Of a DNA stretch of 64,000 nt, positions 14,776-23,230 are shown one piece after another (position 1 is the first letter of the stretch; every line of letters begins with the position of its first letter). The notes under the pieces are model-generated. The model ran no database searches. It had not been told where the DNA came from and saw only the letters and a program-made list of their open reading frames with translations. Source of the DNA: Clostridium sp. (GTDB taxonomy: Bacteria > Bacillota > Clostridia > Lachnospirales > Lachnospiraceae); the NCBI GenBank assembly GCA_021770825.1, contig JAETQD010000008.1, forward strand, positions 1 to 64,000. The letters run 5' to 3'. Made by a program: the position numbers and the translations under genes.

Positions 14776-16642
14776 CGTCCATTCCCGCTTTCTTCTTTTT
14801 CCGTCTTACGAGAACCACAATCAACACCAGCAGAACCGCCGCTGCCGCACCCAGGGGAACTGCATATTTTTTCACAATATCAAGCTTCGACGGCTCCGGC
14901 TCCACAAAATCCATATTTCCGGCATCCACAAAGGGCTCATCCTCAATGAACGGTTCGGAAACAAAAAGCTGTATCTCCTTCTCCACAGGAGTCACAACGC
15001 CGTTCTCATCCTCATAGGTGATGGTAAGGGTAATTTTTCCCTCGTCCATGGTGGGGGCAACGCCTGAAACCATGGCATCCACATTGCCGCTCTCACCCGG
15101 CTTAATGTTTCCCACATAGCTTTCCGTCCTCTGGATGGAATCGGCCTCAAAGATTGCCGTCACATTATACAGGGTGACCTTTCCGGTGTTGTTGATGGGG
15201 AACATGATGTTGGTTTCGCCGCCCACCTCAATGGAATCCGGCATTACCTCAATGGTTCCGGTGTTCAGTCTGGCCTCCTGCCGGATGGCCACTGCAATTT
15301 TCACACTCTCCTTGGCATTCTTAAATTCCGGGCTGTCGTACTGCTCGTTGATGGTGATGGTGTAGGAACGCTGCTCGGCGCTGGGGCTGGAAGTAAAGTG
15401 CATGGTCAGCACCTCGGAGCCCCCCGGGGCCAGGCTGTTTACCACCACCGAGTTGGAACCGTTGGCCGTTGTAAACACTGGGCTGTTGTCCACGGTTTCC
15501 GGGTCAAAGGTAAATAAAATATTGCTGGCGGAAATCTGGCTGGAGGCATTTTTCATCTTTACCTTTAAAGTAAAATCCTGACCTGCCAGAATCCTTGCCG
15601 GCTCCGTCTCAAAGCTGTCCACAATGATACGGGCCTTGGTTCTCTCATTCTCTCCTGCATCATCGGAAAGCTCATCCTCCTCGTCCTTTCCTATGATGCG
15701 GACGTAAAAGATATCCTCAATGGGGGCGGCAAAAGCGCCGTTTTCCTCCTCCCGGTACCGGATTTTGTATTTAATCGGATAATACCCGGTCTTTGCCTTT
15801 TCCCGTATGGCCATACTGTATGAGACCTCCACGGTCTGGTCCGGGTTTATGTCGTGAAGCCACCGGTCATAGTTTCCGTCATTGATCTCAAAGGGGAACT
15901 TGGTGGTATCCTCGGAAAGCTCCATCTCCATCCGCACGTCATAGGCAGCCTTATATCCTGTATTCCGCACATTGACGGAGAAATTCATCACTTCATTGTA
16001 AACACCCTGAGGCGTCGGCTGGTTCTCGCCGAGAGCAAAGGCCACCGGCTCCGTACTTCCTTCGTCTGTCTCCTTGGTGGTGGAGGCCTCCTTGGTTTCG
16101 GCCCACACGATCACGGTTTTCTGGAACTCGCCGGATAAGGCGTCCTCTTCCCTGCCGCGCTTGGATATGTAAAGAAGGACCGGATAATATCCCTCCTCCA
16201 GGTTCTTTTTCACGTTGACCTTGAGGTTCATAGTCTTTTTGGACCCGGCCTTGATATGGCCCATCTTATAGTGCTGGTTTAAGGAATCGGTGACCTCAAA
16301 GGGATAGGTGGCCTTCATGGTCTTAATTAACTCTCCGTCCTCATCCTCGATCTCATCGTAATAGTCCCGGTAATAGCTTTCCTGTGCAATCCAGACTTCG
16401 CTTTCCACCCAGTCCTTGTCACTGGTATTTTTTATCGTGACGGAAATGGTGGAGGACTTGCCGATGGTGACGCTGGGAGTCTTTCCAACCACAATCCGGA
16501 CCGGGTCATTGTCATCGTCTTTATGGAATACCTTCGGCACCTCCATATCCTCTTCATCGGCAAACGCCGTAAAAGGAATTGCCCCTAAGAGCATCATGGC
16601 TGCCATCCACATGAATAAAATCTGCTTCAGTTTCTTTTTCAT
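14762..16642 (-). CDS. Membrane-anchored extracytoplasmic protein with CARDB/S-layer-like repeats, exporter subunit
   Basis: A 626-aa secreted protein with a signal peptide ([20 protein letters not shown], cleavage near AFA). Several immunoglobulin-like segments follow that resemble CARDB/COG1361 domains, each with an N[TN]TG or NTSDK-type motif. The C-terminal transmembrane helix is near residues 590-612, followed by RRKKKK. It lies between the ATPase (4-bp overlap) and the FtsX-type permease (14-bp overlap), so it is almost certainly an obligate partner, placed like MacA but without its hairpin/barrel sequence. Start ATG follows GGGGAGG. Confidence 0.8.
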   Translation of the reverse strand: MKKKLKQILFMWMAAMMLLGAIPFTAFADEEDMEVPKVFHKDDDNDPVRIVVGKTPSVTIGKSSTISVTIKNTSDKDWVESEVWIAQESYYRDYYDEIEDEDGELIKTMKATYPFEVTDSLNQHYKMGHIKAGSKKTMNLKVNVKKNLEEGYYPVLLYISKRGREEDALSGEFQKTVIVWAETKEASTTKETDEGSTEPVAFALGENQPTPQGVYNEVMNFSVNVRNTGYKAAYDVRMEMELSEDTTKFPFEINDGNYDRWLHDINPDQTVEVSYSMAIREKAKTGYYPIKYKIRYREEENGAFAAPIEDIFYVRIIGKDEEDELSDDAGENERTKARIIVDSFETEPARILAGQDFTLKVKMKNASSQISASNILFTFDPETVDNSPVFTTANGSNSVVVNSLAPGGSEVLTMHFTSSPSAEQRSYTITINEQYDSPEFKNAKESVKIAVAIRQEARLNTGTIEVMPDSIEVGGETNIMFPINNTGKVTLYNVTAIFEADSIQRTESYVGNIKPGESGNVDAMVSGVAPTMDEGKITLTITYEDENGVVTPVEKEIQLFVSEPFIEDEPFVDAGNMDFVEPEPSKLDIVKKYAVPLGAAAAVLLVLIVVLVRRKKKKAGMDDEIL

Positions 16643-17391
16643 ACTTCCTCCCCTGTCTTCTCCGTTGCCATCAAGTCCACCTCTTTATGGTTTTCCTCAA
16701 TACTGACGATTTTTCCATCTATGATTTTAAAAATCCGGTCTGCATAGGTGGCCAGATTGTTGTCATGGGTTACCATCACCAGAGTCTGGTTCTGCTCCCT
16801 TACGATTTTCTGCATCAGCCTTAAGACTTCCATTGTGGTCTTGGAATCCAGGTTTCCCGTGGGCTCATCGGCAAAAATAATCTGCGGATTCACCGCCAGA
16901 GCCCTGGCGATTCCCACACGCTGCTGCTGTCCGCCTGACATCTGGTTGGGCATATGGGTCATGAATTTTTCAAGTCCCACTAACTTTAAATACTGTCTGG
17001 CCCGCTTTGTCCGGTCCGCCTTTCCCATTCCCCGGAAGGATAAGGGAAGCGCCACGTTTTCCACTGCGTCCATGGTGGAAATCAGGTTGTAAGACTGGAA
17101 AATAAAACCAACCCGCTCCCTTCGGAAGGTCACAAGCTGTGTTTCATTGAGTTTTTCGATGTGCTTTCCGGCTATGACAATTTCTCCCTTGCTGGGATGC
17201 TCCAATCCGGCCAGCATATTTAAAAGAGTGGATTTTCCCGATCCGGAGGGGCCTGTGATGGCACAGAATTCCCCGCGGCGGATTGTAAAGTCCACACCGT
17301 TTAACGCATAGACCTTTGTATCGCCCATGTGGTATACTTTATAGAGTTCCTTCACCTGAATCACCGGCTCGCGCGTATCCTTTGCTCCCAC
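16639..17391 (-). CDS. ABC transporter ATP-binding protein, LolD/MacB type
   Basis: ATPase of the MacB-like exporter. It contains Walker [11 protein letters not shown]-loop FQSYNLI, signature [15 protein letters not shown], Walker [13 protein letters not shown] and [10 protein letters not shown] place the start at a GTG (17391) 6 nt after GAGGGGAG. The in-frame ATG at 17430 overlaps a TATAAT-like -10 (17429-17434) and has no good ribosome binding site, but it remains possible and would give 263 aa. First gene of the three-gene exporter operon. Confidence 0.85.
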   Translation of the reverse strand: MGAKDTREPVIQVKELYKVYHMGDTKVYALNGVDFTIRRGEFCAITGPSGSGKSTLLNMLAGLEHPSKGEIVIAGKHIEKLNETQLVTFRRERVGFIFQSYNLISTMDAVENVALPLSFRGMGKADRTKRARQYLKLVGLEKFMTHMPNQMSGGQQQRVGIARALAVNPQIIFADEPTGNLDSKTTMEVLRLMQKIVREQNQTLVMVTHDNNLATYADRIFKIIDGKIVSIEENHKEVDLMATEKTGEEV

Positions 17392-17479
17392 ACCATGTCT
17401 CCCCTCAAATCCGTTCTGGTCTGCTTCCATTATAATAGAAAGCCTGTCTCCGTTGATATAGAGAATTAATTAATATTCC

Positions 17480-18310
17480 TTACGAATTCTTTTCAGGCTC
17501 CGGCCCGGCTGCCGCACGTTTGCCGAATTCTTTTAAGTACTCCTCCAAGGACACGTACTGGCCGTTGTTGACCCGGTAGGCAGGGCTCCACATGCGGATT
17601 ACCTTCACCGCTGCCTTCTCCTCTTCGTTGGTATGCCTGAAATGGCTGTCCGCCAGGAAAACGTCATCGATGACCACGTCCTTCCACTTCATATAAGTTT
17701 CCCTGTTCTTCTTGCGCCGCTTGTTCTGGAAGACTTCCATAATCACCAGACGGAAAATCTCCTCTCCGCAGCAGACAATGGTTTTCGGGTTTAAAAGCCG
17801 GATCTGGCGCTTTAAAAATTCAATATAGTACTGCCCGTACTGCATACTGATCTCATCGGCAGCTCCTTTTCCGCCACGCTTATTGATATAGATCACCGCC
17901 GTCTGCCTTAAAAGCTTCGGATCCGGTGTTTTTCTTTTGGTTTCTTCGGTTTCTCCGTTTAAAATTCTCTGCATGCCGGATAGATATTCCAGGTATTCTG
18001 CCTCTCCGGACGGGCTTTTTCCTGTATACAAATCACACCTCATGTCGGAAATCACAGGCATGGTCTGGCCCTTCTGGATAATTTTACGCATACTGGGTTC
18101 CTTTAAAATATAAAGAGTGCCGTTAAAATCCTTTTGCGACACGATTCCGTCGATGTGAAAGCTTCTGGGGTCAATATCCTCGTAACAGGTGGCGCCAAAC
18201 GGCTCTTCCTCCATCTGCTGCATCATCTGCCACAGCAGATAAAGTTCCTCTAAGGTCTCGCATTTGGCTGCCTGCCCCTCCACCACAATCTGTTCCATCG
18301 TTTTTCTCAT
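17480..18310 (-). CDS. Uncharacterised protein, possibly uracil-DNA-glycosylase-like fold
   Basis: A 276-aa soluble protein with no signal peptide. It contains [13 protein letters not shown] followed by [14 protein letters not shown] and a C-terminal [11 protein letters not shown]. That arrangement (a strand plus Asn, then NPK.IV.CG, then a His near the end) recalls the uracil-DNA-glycosylase superfamily, but I am not certain of the family. Start ATG at 18310 follows an excellent AAGGAGG at 5 nt; the longer frame to 18388 is not supported. It is transcribed divergently from pyrB. Confidence 0.5.
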   Translation of the reverse strand: MRKTMEQIVVEGQAAKCETLEELYLLWQMMQQMEEEPFGATCYEDIDPRSFHIDGIVSQKDFNGTLYILKEPSMRKIIQKGQTMPVISDMRCDLYTGKSPSGEAEYLEYLSGMQRILNGETEETKRKTPDPKLLRQTAVIYINKRGGKGAADEISMQYGQYYIEFLKRQIRLLNPKTIVCCGEEIFRLVIMEVFQNKRRKKNRETYMKWKDVVIDDVFLADSHFRHTNEEEKAAVKVIRMWSPAYRVNNGQYVSLEEYLKEFGKRAAAGPEPEKNS

Positions 18311-18448
18311 GGGTTCCTCCTTGGCCGTTTCCCGGTCCTCCCTAATCATATCACATTTTTTCAAAAAGTTGTAGAATTTCCCACGCATATCCGCTATAAT
18401 AGTCTAAATGTGTTATCCCCATTTCAAAACGAGAAAGGAGAATTCATC

Positions 18449-19372
18449 ATGAGACATTTACTCAGTCCACTGGATTTCACCGTGGAAGAGACCGAAAAAC
18501 TTCTCACATTGGCTTCTGATATTGAAAAGAATCGCTCCAAATACGCACATGTATGTGACGGGAAAAAGTTGGCGACTCTTTTTTTTGAGCCAAGTACCAG
18601 AACAAGATTGAGCTTTGAATCTGCCATGTTAAGCCTTGGCGGTTCTATTCTCGGTTTTTCCTCGGCAGACTCCAGTTCAGCAGCAAAAGGAGAAAGCGTT
18701 TCCGATACCATACGTGTCATTTCCTGTTACGCCGATATATGCGCGATTCGTCATCCCAAAGAGGGCGCTGCATTCGTAGCCGCCTCGAAATCTTCTATTC
18801 CTGTCATCAACGCCGGAGACGGCGGCCACCAGCATCCCACACAAACCTTAACTGATTTACTTACCATCCATTCCTTAAAGGGAGGAATCGGAAACATGAC
18901 GGTGGGACTCTGCGGAGACTTAAAGTTCGGCCGCACCGTACACTCCTTAATCCACGCCCTGGTCCGCTACCCCAATATCCGCTTCGTGCTGATTTCCCCG
19001 CCGGAGCTTCGGGTTCCTGATTACATCAAGGAAAGCGTTCTGGATGCACAAAATATCGAATACCGGGAAACCACCAACCTGGACGATGCCATGGAAGAAC
19101 TGGACATCCTCTACATGACGAGGGTACAGAAGGAACGTTTCTTCAACGAGGAAGATTACATCCGTATGAAAGACTGCTACATCCTGGACAAGGAAAAAAT
19201 GAAACTGGCCAAGCCCGACATGTATGTACTCCATCCCCTTCCCAGAGTCAACGAAATCTCCGTGGAAGTGGATGATGACCCCCGCGCCGCTTACTTTAAA
19301 CAGGCCCAGTACGGGGTATATGTGCGGATGGCTCTGATTATGACATTATTGGAGGTGGAACAGCCATGTTAA
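18449..19372 (+). CDS. pyrB: Aspartate carbamoyltransferase, catalytic subunit
   Basis: First committed step of pyrimidine synthesis: carbamoyl phosphate plus aspartate to carbamoyl aspartate. The 307-aa protein has the carbamoyl-phosphate motif [13 protein letters not shown] (about residues 46-58), [25 protein letters not shown] and the C-terminal HPLPRVNEI. Start ATG at 18449 follows AAAGGAG. It overlaps pyrI by 7 bp, so the enzyme is of the regulated, heteromeric PyrBI type. A TATAAT at 18395-18400 is a likely -10, but no clear -35 or PyrR-type leader is visible. Confidence 0.95.
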   Translation: MRHLLSPLDFTVEETEKLLTLASDIEKNRSKYAHVCDGKKLATLFFEPSTRTRLSFESAMLSLGGSILGFSSADSSSAAKGESVSDTIRVISCYADICAIRHPKEGAAFVAASKSSIPVINAGDGGHQHPTQTLTDLLTIHSLKGGIGNMTVGLCGDLKFGRTVHSLIHALVRYPNIRFVLISPPELRVPDYIKESVLDAQNIEYRETTNLDDAMEELDILYMTRVQKERFFNEEDYIRMKDCYILDKEKMKLAKPDMYVLHPLPRVNEISVEVDDDPRAAYFKQAQYGVYVRMALIMTLLEVEQPC

Positions 19373-19788
19373 ATATCAGCGGAATCAAGGAAGGTGTTGT
19401 TCTTGACCACATCCAGGCCGGAAAAAGTATGGACATTTACCGCCATCTGGGCCTTGGAAAAATGGACTGCACCGTGGCAATCATCAAAAATGCAAAAAGC
19501 AGCAAAATGGGACGGAAGGACATCATAAAAATCGAGGGCTCCCTGGACTCCTTAGACCTGGATGTGCTGGGCTACATTGACCACAACATTACCGTCAACA
19601 TCATCCGTGACGACAAAATCGTGGAAAAACGCTGTTTAAAACTTCCGAAACGCCTTGTCAACGTGATTCACTGCAAGAATCCGCGCTGCATCACCTCTGT
19701 GGAACAGGAGCTGCCGCATATTTTCTATCTGGCCGATAAGGAAAAGGAAATCTACCGCTGCCAGTACTGTGATGAAAAGCACAGCTAA
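19366..19788 (+). CDS. pyrI: Aspartate carbamoyltransferase, regulatory subunit
   Basis: A 140-aa allosteric subunit that binds nucleotides through its N-terminal domain and contacts PyrB through a C-terminal zinc domain. The four zinc ligands are visible as CKNPRC and CQYC near the end. The start overlaps the end of pyrB, with GGAGG upstream, indicating coupled translation. Length is close to that of clostridial PyrI. Confidence 0.95.
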   Translation: MLNISGIKEGVVLDHIQAGKSMDIYRHLGLGKMDCTVAIIKNAKSSKMGRKDIIKIEGSLDSLDLDVLGYIDHNITVNIIRDDKIVEKRCLKLPKRLVNVIHCKNPRCITSVEQELPHIFYLADKEKEIYRCQYCDEKHS

Positions 19789-19794
19789 GGCTTC

Positions 19795-20520
19795 ATGATA
19801 TCCGTTCCTGTTTTCCTCTCCGTTCTGGCCGCCTACATTGTAAAAGGCATGTGCGGCTTTGCCAATACGCTGGTATTCGGAACCCTGGCAGGCTTTTTCA
19901 CCGACAATGTGAATATTTCTCCGGTGGACCTGCTTTTAGGCTATCCCTCCAACCTGCTGATTGCCTGGTCCGAACGGAAAGGCATTGATTTAAAGGTCTG
20001 CGTTCCTTTATGCATCCTGGTGATTCTCGGCTCCATTCCCGGTGCATTCTTCTTAAAAGTCGGGGACGCAAGACTTATTAAGGTTCTGTTTGGCTTTGTA
20101 GTGGTCTTTTTGGGAATTGAAATGTATTTCCGCGAAAAAAACGCCTCCGTCAAAAAGGGCTCTCCCATTTTAATGGTCACCATCGGACTGCTCTCCGGAA
20201 TTTTATCCGGACTGTTTGGGGTGGGCGCTCTCTTAGTGGCCTATGTGAGCCGCACCACCAACAGCCAGACCCAGTTCCGTGCCAACAACTGCGTGGTGTT
20301 CACCGTGGAAAACACGTTCCGCCTGTTCCTCTATCTGGCTGCCGGAATCCTCACAAAGGACGCCGTAAAAACAGCGGTCTGCCTGCTTCCGGCCATGTTT
20401 TTAGGTCTGGGAATCGGCATCTTTTTCCAGAAACGGCTGCCGGAGCAGAGAGCGAAATTGTTCGTGATCGCTCTTCTGGTGATTTCCGGCCTGTCTCTGA
20501 TTCTCAACAACCTGTTTTAA
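19795..20520 (+). CDS. TauE/SafE-family membrane exporter
   Basis: A 241-aa integral membrane protein with about seven to eight hydrophobic segments and an internally repeated layout. The second repeat begins VTIGLLSGILSGLFGVGALLVA, a typical TauE/SafE motif. Members export sulfite, sulfoacetate or other small anions; the substrate here is unknown. It starts 6 bp after pyrI with AAGG upstream, so it is cotranscribed with pyrBI, although no functional link is evident. A strong terminator follows. Confidence 0.8.
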   Translation: MISVPVFLSVLAAYIVKGMCGFANTLVFGTLAGFFTDNVNISPVDLLLGYPSNLLIAWSERKGIDLKVCVPLCILVILGSIPGAFFLKVGDARLIKVLFGFVVVFLGIEMYFREKNASVKKGSPILMVTIGLLSGILSGLFGVGALLVAYVSRTTNSQTQFRANNCVVFTVENTFRLFLYLAAGILTKDAVKTAVCLLPAMFLGLGIGIFFQKRLPEQRAKLFVIALLVISGLSLILNNLF

Positions 20521-20541
20521 CGGCAATTTCTTTCCATACAA

Positions 20542-20580
20542 AAATCTCCGGAGACGCTTACGGCTTCCCCGGAGATTTCT
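20542..20580. terminator. Bidirectional terminator between the TauE gene and the TPR lipoprotein gene
   Basis: AAATCTCCGG and CCGGAGATTT form a perfect 10-bp stem between two convergent genes. TTTCTTTG follows on the plus strand and five Ts follow on the minus strand. Confidence 0.8.
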
Positions 20581-20623
20581 TTGTCGCAGGAAATTCCGCC
20601 GGAATCTCCCATGGCATAAAAGT

Positions 20624-22726
20624 TTACTTTCTATTTACAGTTTCCATCTTATCAATGTCCACCGTCTCATTGCTTCTGGTGGCCGTGGAGCCGAATTCAA
20701 TGGCAAAGGTGGTTCCCTCCGGCAGTGCCTTTGCACGGAGCGCATCTTTGTACTTGCTGGCATCCTTTACCACAACCGCAGAGTCGGTGCGGCTTGTCTC
20801 CGCAAATACCCAAACCACAAAATCACCCATTCCCAGTTCGTAGGGACTTTCCTCCGATACCCACTGCACCTTCATTCCATACTGGGACATACAGGTATAA
20901 ATATCATTGAGCGACAGCTTTCCTTCCTCATAATTTAAGAACAGGTCCTCTGCCTTCACCGATACCACACCGCCGCCGTTTTTGGCATCCCGTAAAGTAT
21001 CTGTATTGAACTTTAAGGATTTGCTTCCTGTGGAAGAAGCCGGTTTCGTTTCTTTGGACGCAGAGGTTTCTTTGGGCGCGGAAGTTTCCTTGCTTGTTTC
21101 CGTTCTGCTGGGAGCTGTGGTCTCCGGCTCGTCCTCTTCTTCCTCTACGTTCTCGTCTGTTTCTTCCTCAGTCGGAATCTGTCCGTCTCCAAGGAGTTTT
21201 CCGTCAGCGCCCACATGACGGCCATCGGGAGCCACATCGTCCCTCATCATTCTTCCGTCGTCTTCAAAATAATAGTAGCTGCCGTCAATGTTCTGCCAGC
21301 CCATGACGGAACGGCCGTAATCATTTCCCGCTGCCGGGTTAAAGTAGTACCGGTCTCCCTCTTCATCGCTATACCAGCCCACCCGGAAGGAGCCGTCCTT
21401 ATTGAGGCCATAGGTTCCGTTATCCGTAAACACAAGACCTGCCTCAAAATTATCCGGCGCCAGGGCAAAGGCCTTTTTATAATTGGCCATGGCTCCGTTC
21501 ACGTTTCCGTCCATCAGCATTTCCTCGGCAAGCATATAGGCATTGTCTGCCACCGTGGAACGGTATCCCATGAGCTCGTCCTTATAATCTTCGTTATCCG
21601 GCTTTAAGGCAGCCGCCTTTTCCCAGAAACTTAAGCATGCATCCATGTTATCCTGTTCCGCATAGTACTCGGAAACCACATTGAGGAAATTCTCGAAGGT
21701 CTCTCCGGAAGCAGCCGTCTCAGCGTTCATGAACTTGGAAAGGCACTGGTCCACCAGGGCCTTGGCCTCGGCCTCTTTTCTGGTTTCCAGATATACGGAC
21801 AATAAGATTGTATGGGCTTCCAGATGGTTGGGCGCCAACTCAATGGCCTTTTTTAAATTTCCGATGGCCGCTTCATTTTCGCCCTCATCGTACTGCTGGC
21901 TTCCAAGCTGGGCTCTTTCATCGGCCATGGCGCTCTTAATGGCTTCATCGTCCTGGTTTTCCGCGCTTTCCAGAAGTGCGATGGCCTTTTCATGCTCTCC
22001 CATGGCGGAATATGCACGGCTTAGGGAAACCAGAACTTCGGTGCTGTTTTCCCCGGCTTCCTGGAGTTTTTCCAGATAATAGACTGCGTTTTCGTAGTCC
22101 TCCTCATCTAAGAACTGCTGTCCCATCTCGGAAAGGTTGGTGAGCCTGGTCTCCTTTAACATTTCGTCTCCGGTGGCCGCATAGCCCTTTTCCAGGATAA
22201 CATCTGCGTTCTCATAGTCCTCCAACAGTATGTAAATATCGTAAAGACTCATGTAGGCGTCCACGTTGGACTTATCCAGAGTCACAACGGCTTCAAACGC
22301 TTCGATGGCTTCATCGTACTGCTCATTATCGTAGCACTGATAGGCCAGCTTTTCATAGCTTAAGGTATAGAGCTCCTTTAAGGAAGCGTCCCCTGTGTTT
22401 TTATATCCCTGTCTTAAAATGGTCACAGCTTCCTCAAACCGCTCCTGGTCCAGATAAAGCTCTCCCAGCATCGCATAGGCATCCACATACTGATCGTTCA
22501 GATCAATACTTTTTAAGAATGCCTCAATGGCTTCATCGTATTTTTCCTCGGCCAGATACCTTTTTCCCAGCTCCATCTGTTCCGCAACCTGCGGTCCCAC
22601 ATCTGCCTTGCTGGCATCGGCGTCTGTTTTTCTGCTGCATGCTGCAAAGAGAAATAACGCCGCAAGCATAATAAAAATGAATGATTTCCTGACTGTACGT
22701 TTCAACGCTTCTTCATATCCTTTCAT
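20624..22726 (-). CDS. TPR-repeat lipoprotein with an embedded cell-wall-binding-type repeat
   Basis: A 700-aa surface lipoprotein. The N-terminal signal ends LFLFAAC, so Cys is the anchored residue. About ten tetratricopeptide-type repeats follow to residue 440 (for example EEKYDEAIEAFLKSIDLNDQYVDAY). Then comes a stretch of choline-binding-like WY repeats (FRVGWYSDEEGDRYYF, MGWQNIDGSYYYFEDDG), an acidic Glu/Thr/Ser linker and a C-terminal globular part. Start ATG is set at 22726; a TTG at 22705 is also possible. Upstream in-frame codons lie in rnpB and are not used. Function is unknown. Confidence 0.75.
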   Translation of the reverse strand: MKGYEEALKRTVRKSFIFIMLAALFLFAACSRKTDADASKADVGPQVAEQMELGKRYLAEEKYDEAIEAFLKSIDLNDQYVDAYAMLGELYLDQERFEEAVTILRQGYKNTGDASLKELYTLSYEKLAYQCYDNEQYDEAIEAFEAVVTLDKSNVDAYMSLYDIYILLEDYENADVILEKGYAATGDEMLKETRLTNLSEMGQQFLDEEDYENAVYYLEKLQEAGENSTEVLVSLSRAYSAMGEHEKAIALLESAENQDDEAIKSAMADERAQLGSQQYDEGENEAAIGNLKKAIELAPNHLEAHTILLSVYLETRKEAEAKALVDQCLSKFMNAETAASGETFENFLNVVSEYYAEQDNMDACLSFWEKAAALKPDNEDYKDELMGYRSTVADNAYMLAEEMLMDGNVNGAMANYKKAFALAPDNFEAGLVFTDNGTYGLNKDGSFRVGWYSDEEGDRYYFNPAAGNDYGRSVMGWQNIDGSYYYFEDDGRMMRDDVAPDGRHVGADGKLLGDGQIPTEEETDENVEEEEDEPETTAPSRTETSKETSAPKETSASKETKPASSTGSKSLKFNTDTLRDAKNGGGVVSVKAEDLFLNYEEGKLSLNDIYTCMSQYGMKVQWVSEESPYELGMGDFVVWVFAETSRTDSAVVVKDASKYKDALRAKALPEGTTFAIEFGSTATRSNETVDIDKMETVNRK

Positions 22727-22770
22727 AAGGTCCATGTGCCGGACAATGGAAAACTTCTGGTTATAAAATG

Positions 22771-23120
22771 TTCTGAGCAAAACGATAAGCCGGGTTATGT
22801 CGTGGGTGATCATCTATCTAGGCCGTATGTCACCATACGGCTCCAGCGACCTACCCGGGAGCAGACGGGCCGCCTTATGCTCCCTGTTTGGTCTTGCTTC
22901 GAGTGGGGTTTACATGTGCCCTTCCTGTTACCAGCAAGGCGGTAGTCTCTTACACTGCCTTTCCACCCTTACACGGGAATCCCATGCGGTTTATTTCTGT
23001 TGCACTGTCCCTGGAGTCACCTCCGCCAGACGTTATCTGGCACCCTGCCCTGTGAAGCCCGGACTTTCCTCTCCTGCATCCTTTCGGTTATGCAGCAGCG
23101 ATCACCTGTCTTACTCAGAA
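22771..23120 (-). ncRNA. rnpB: RNase P RNA (class A)
   Basis: Catalytic RNA that processes tRNA 5' ends. On the minus strand it contains conserved elements: GAGAGGAAAGTCCGGGCTTC near the 5' end, ACAGGGCAGGGTGCC, GCAACAGAAA, GGTAACAGGAAGGGC and TGTAAACCCC. The ends are set by the P1 helix: TTCTGAGTAAGAC (5', from 23120) pairs with GTTTTGCTCAGAA (3', to 22771) over 13 positions, including G-U pairs. About 350 nt long. P1 followed by CATTTTATAACC may serve as the terminator. Confidence 0.95.
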
Positions 23121-23127
23121 CCAGTTT

Positions 23128-23156
23128 ACTATATCACACTTTTTTCTGTCTGTCCA
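23128..23156 (-). promoter_or_regulatory. Promoter of rnpB
   Basis: TGGACA (23156-23151), a 17-bp spacer and TATAGT (23133-23128) on the minus strand. The start would fall at about 23121, next to the P1 5' strand. Confidence 0.75.
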
Positions 23157-23203
23157 GCATTGTCCTTGGGGACGGAAAGCTTTGGCCTCCCGTTCGTCCC
23201 TTG

Positions 23204-23229
23204 AAAATTCCTTATAAATACAGGAATTT
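23204..23229 (-). terminator. Weak terminator after the TGS/uridine-kinase gene
   Basis: AAATTCCT / AGGAATTT form an 8-bp AT-rich stem immediately after the stop codon, followed by TTTTC on the minus strand. A second inverted repeat (GGGACG / CGTCCC) lies at about 23168-23202. Confidence 0.45.
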
Positions 23230-23230
23230 C

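Noticed and set aside
18311-18448. PyrR-type attenuator leader before pyrB
   Set aside because: No antiterminator/terminator pair or PyrR-binding loop is recognisable in the short leader.
20624-22813. Longer start of the TPR lipoprotein at 22813
   Set aside because: The extra 29 codons run into the RNase P RNA gene, and the signal peptide is complete from the later start.
22736-23204. Plus-strand frames across the RNase P RNA
   Set aside because: The region is rnpB on the minus strand, with all conserved elements present.
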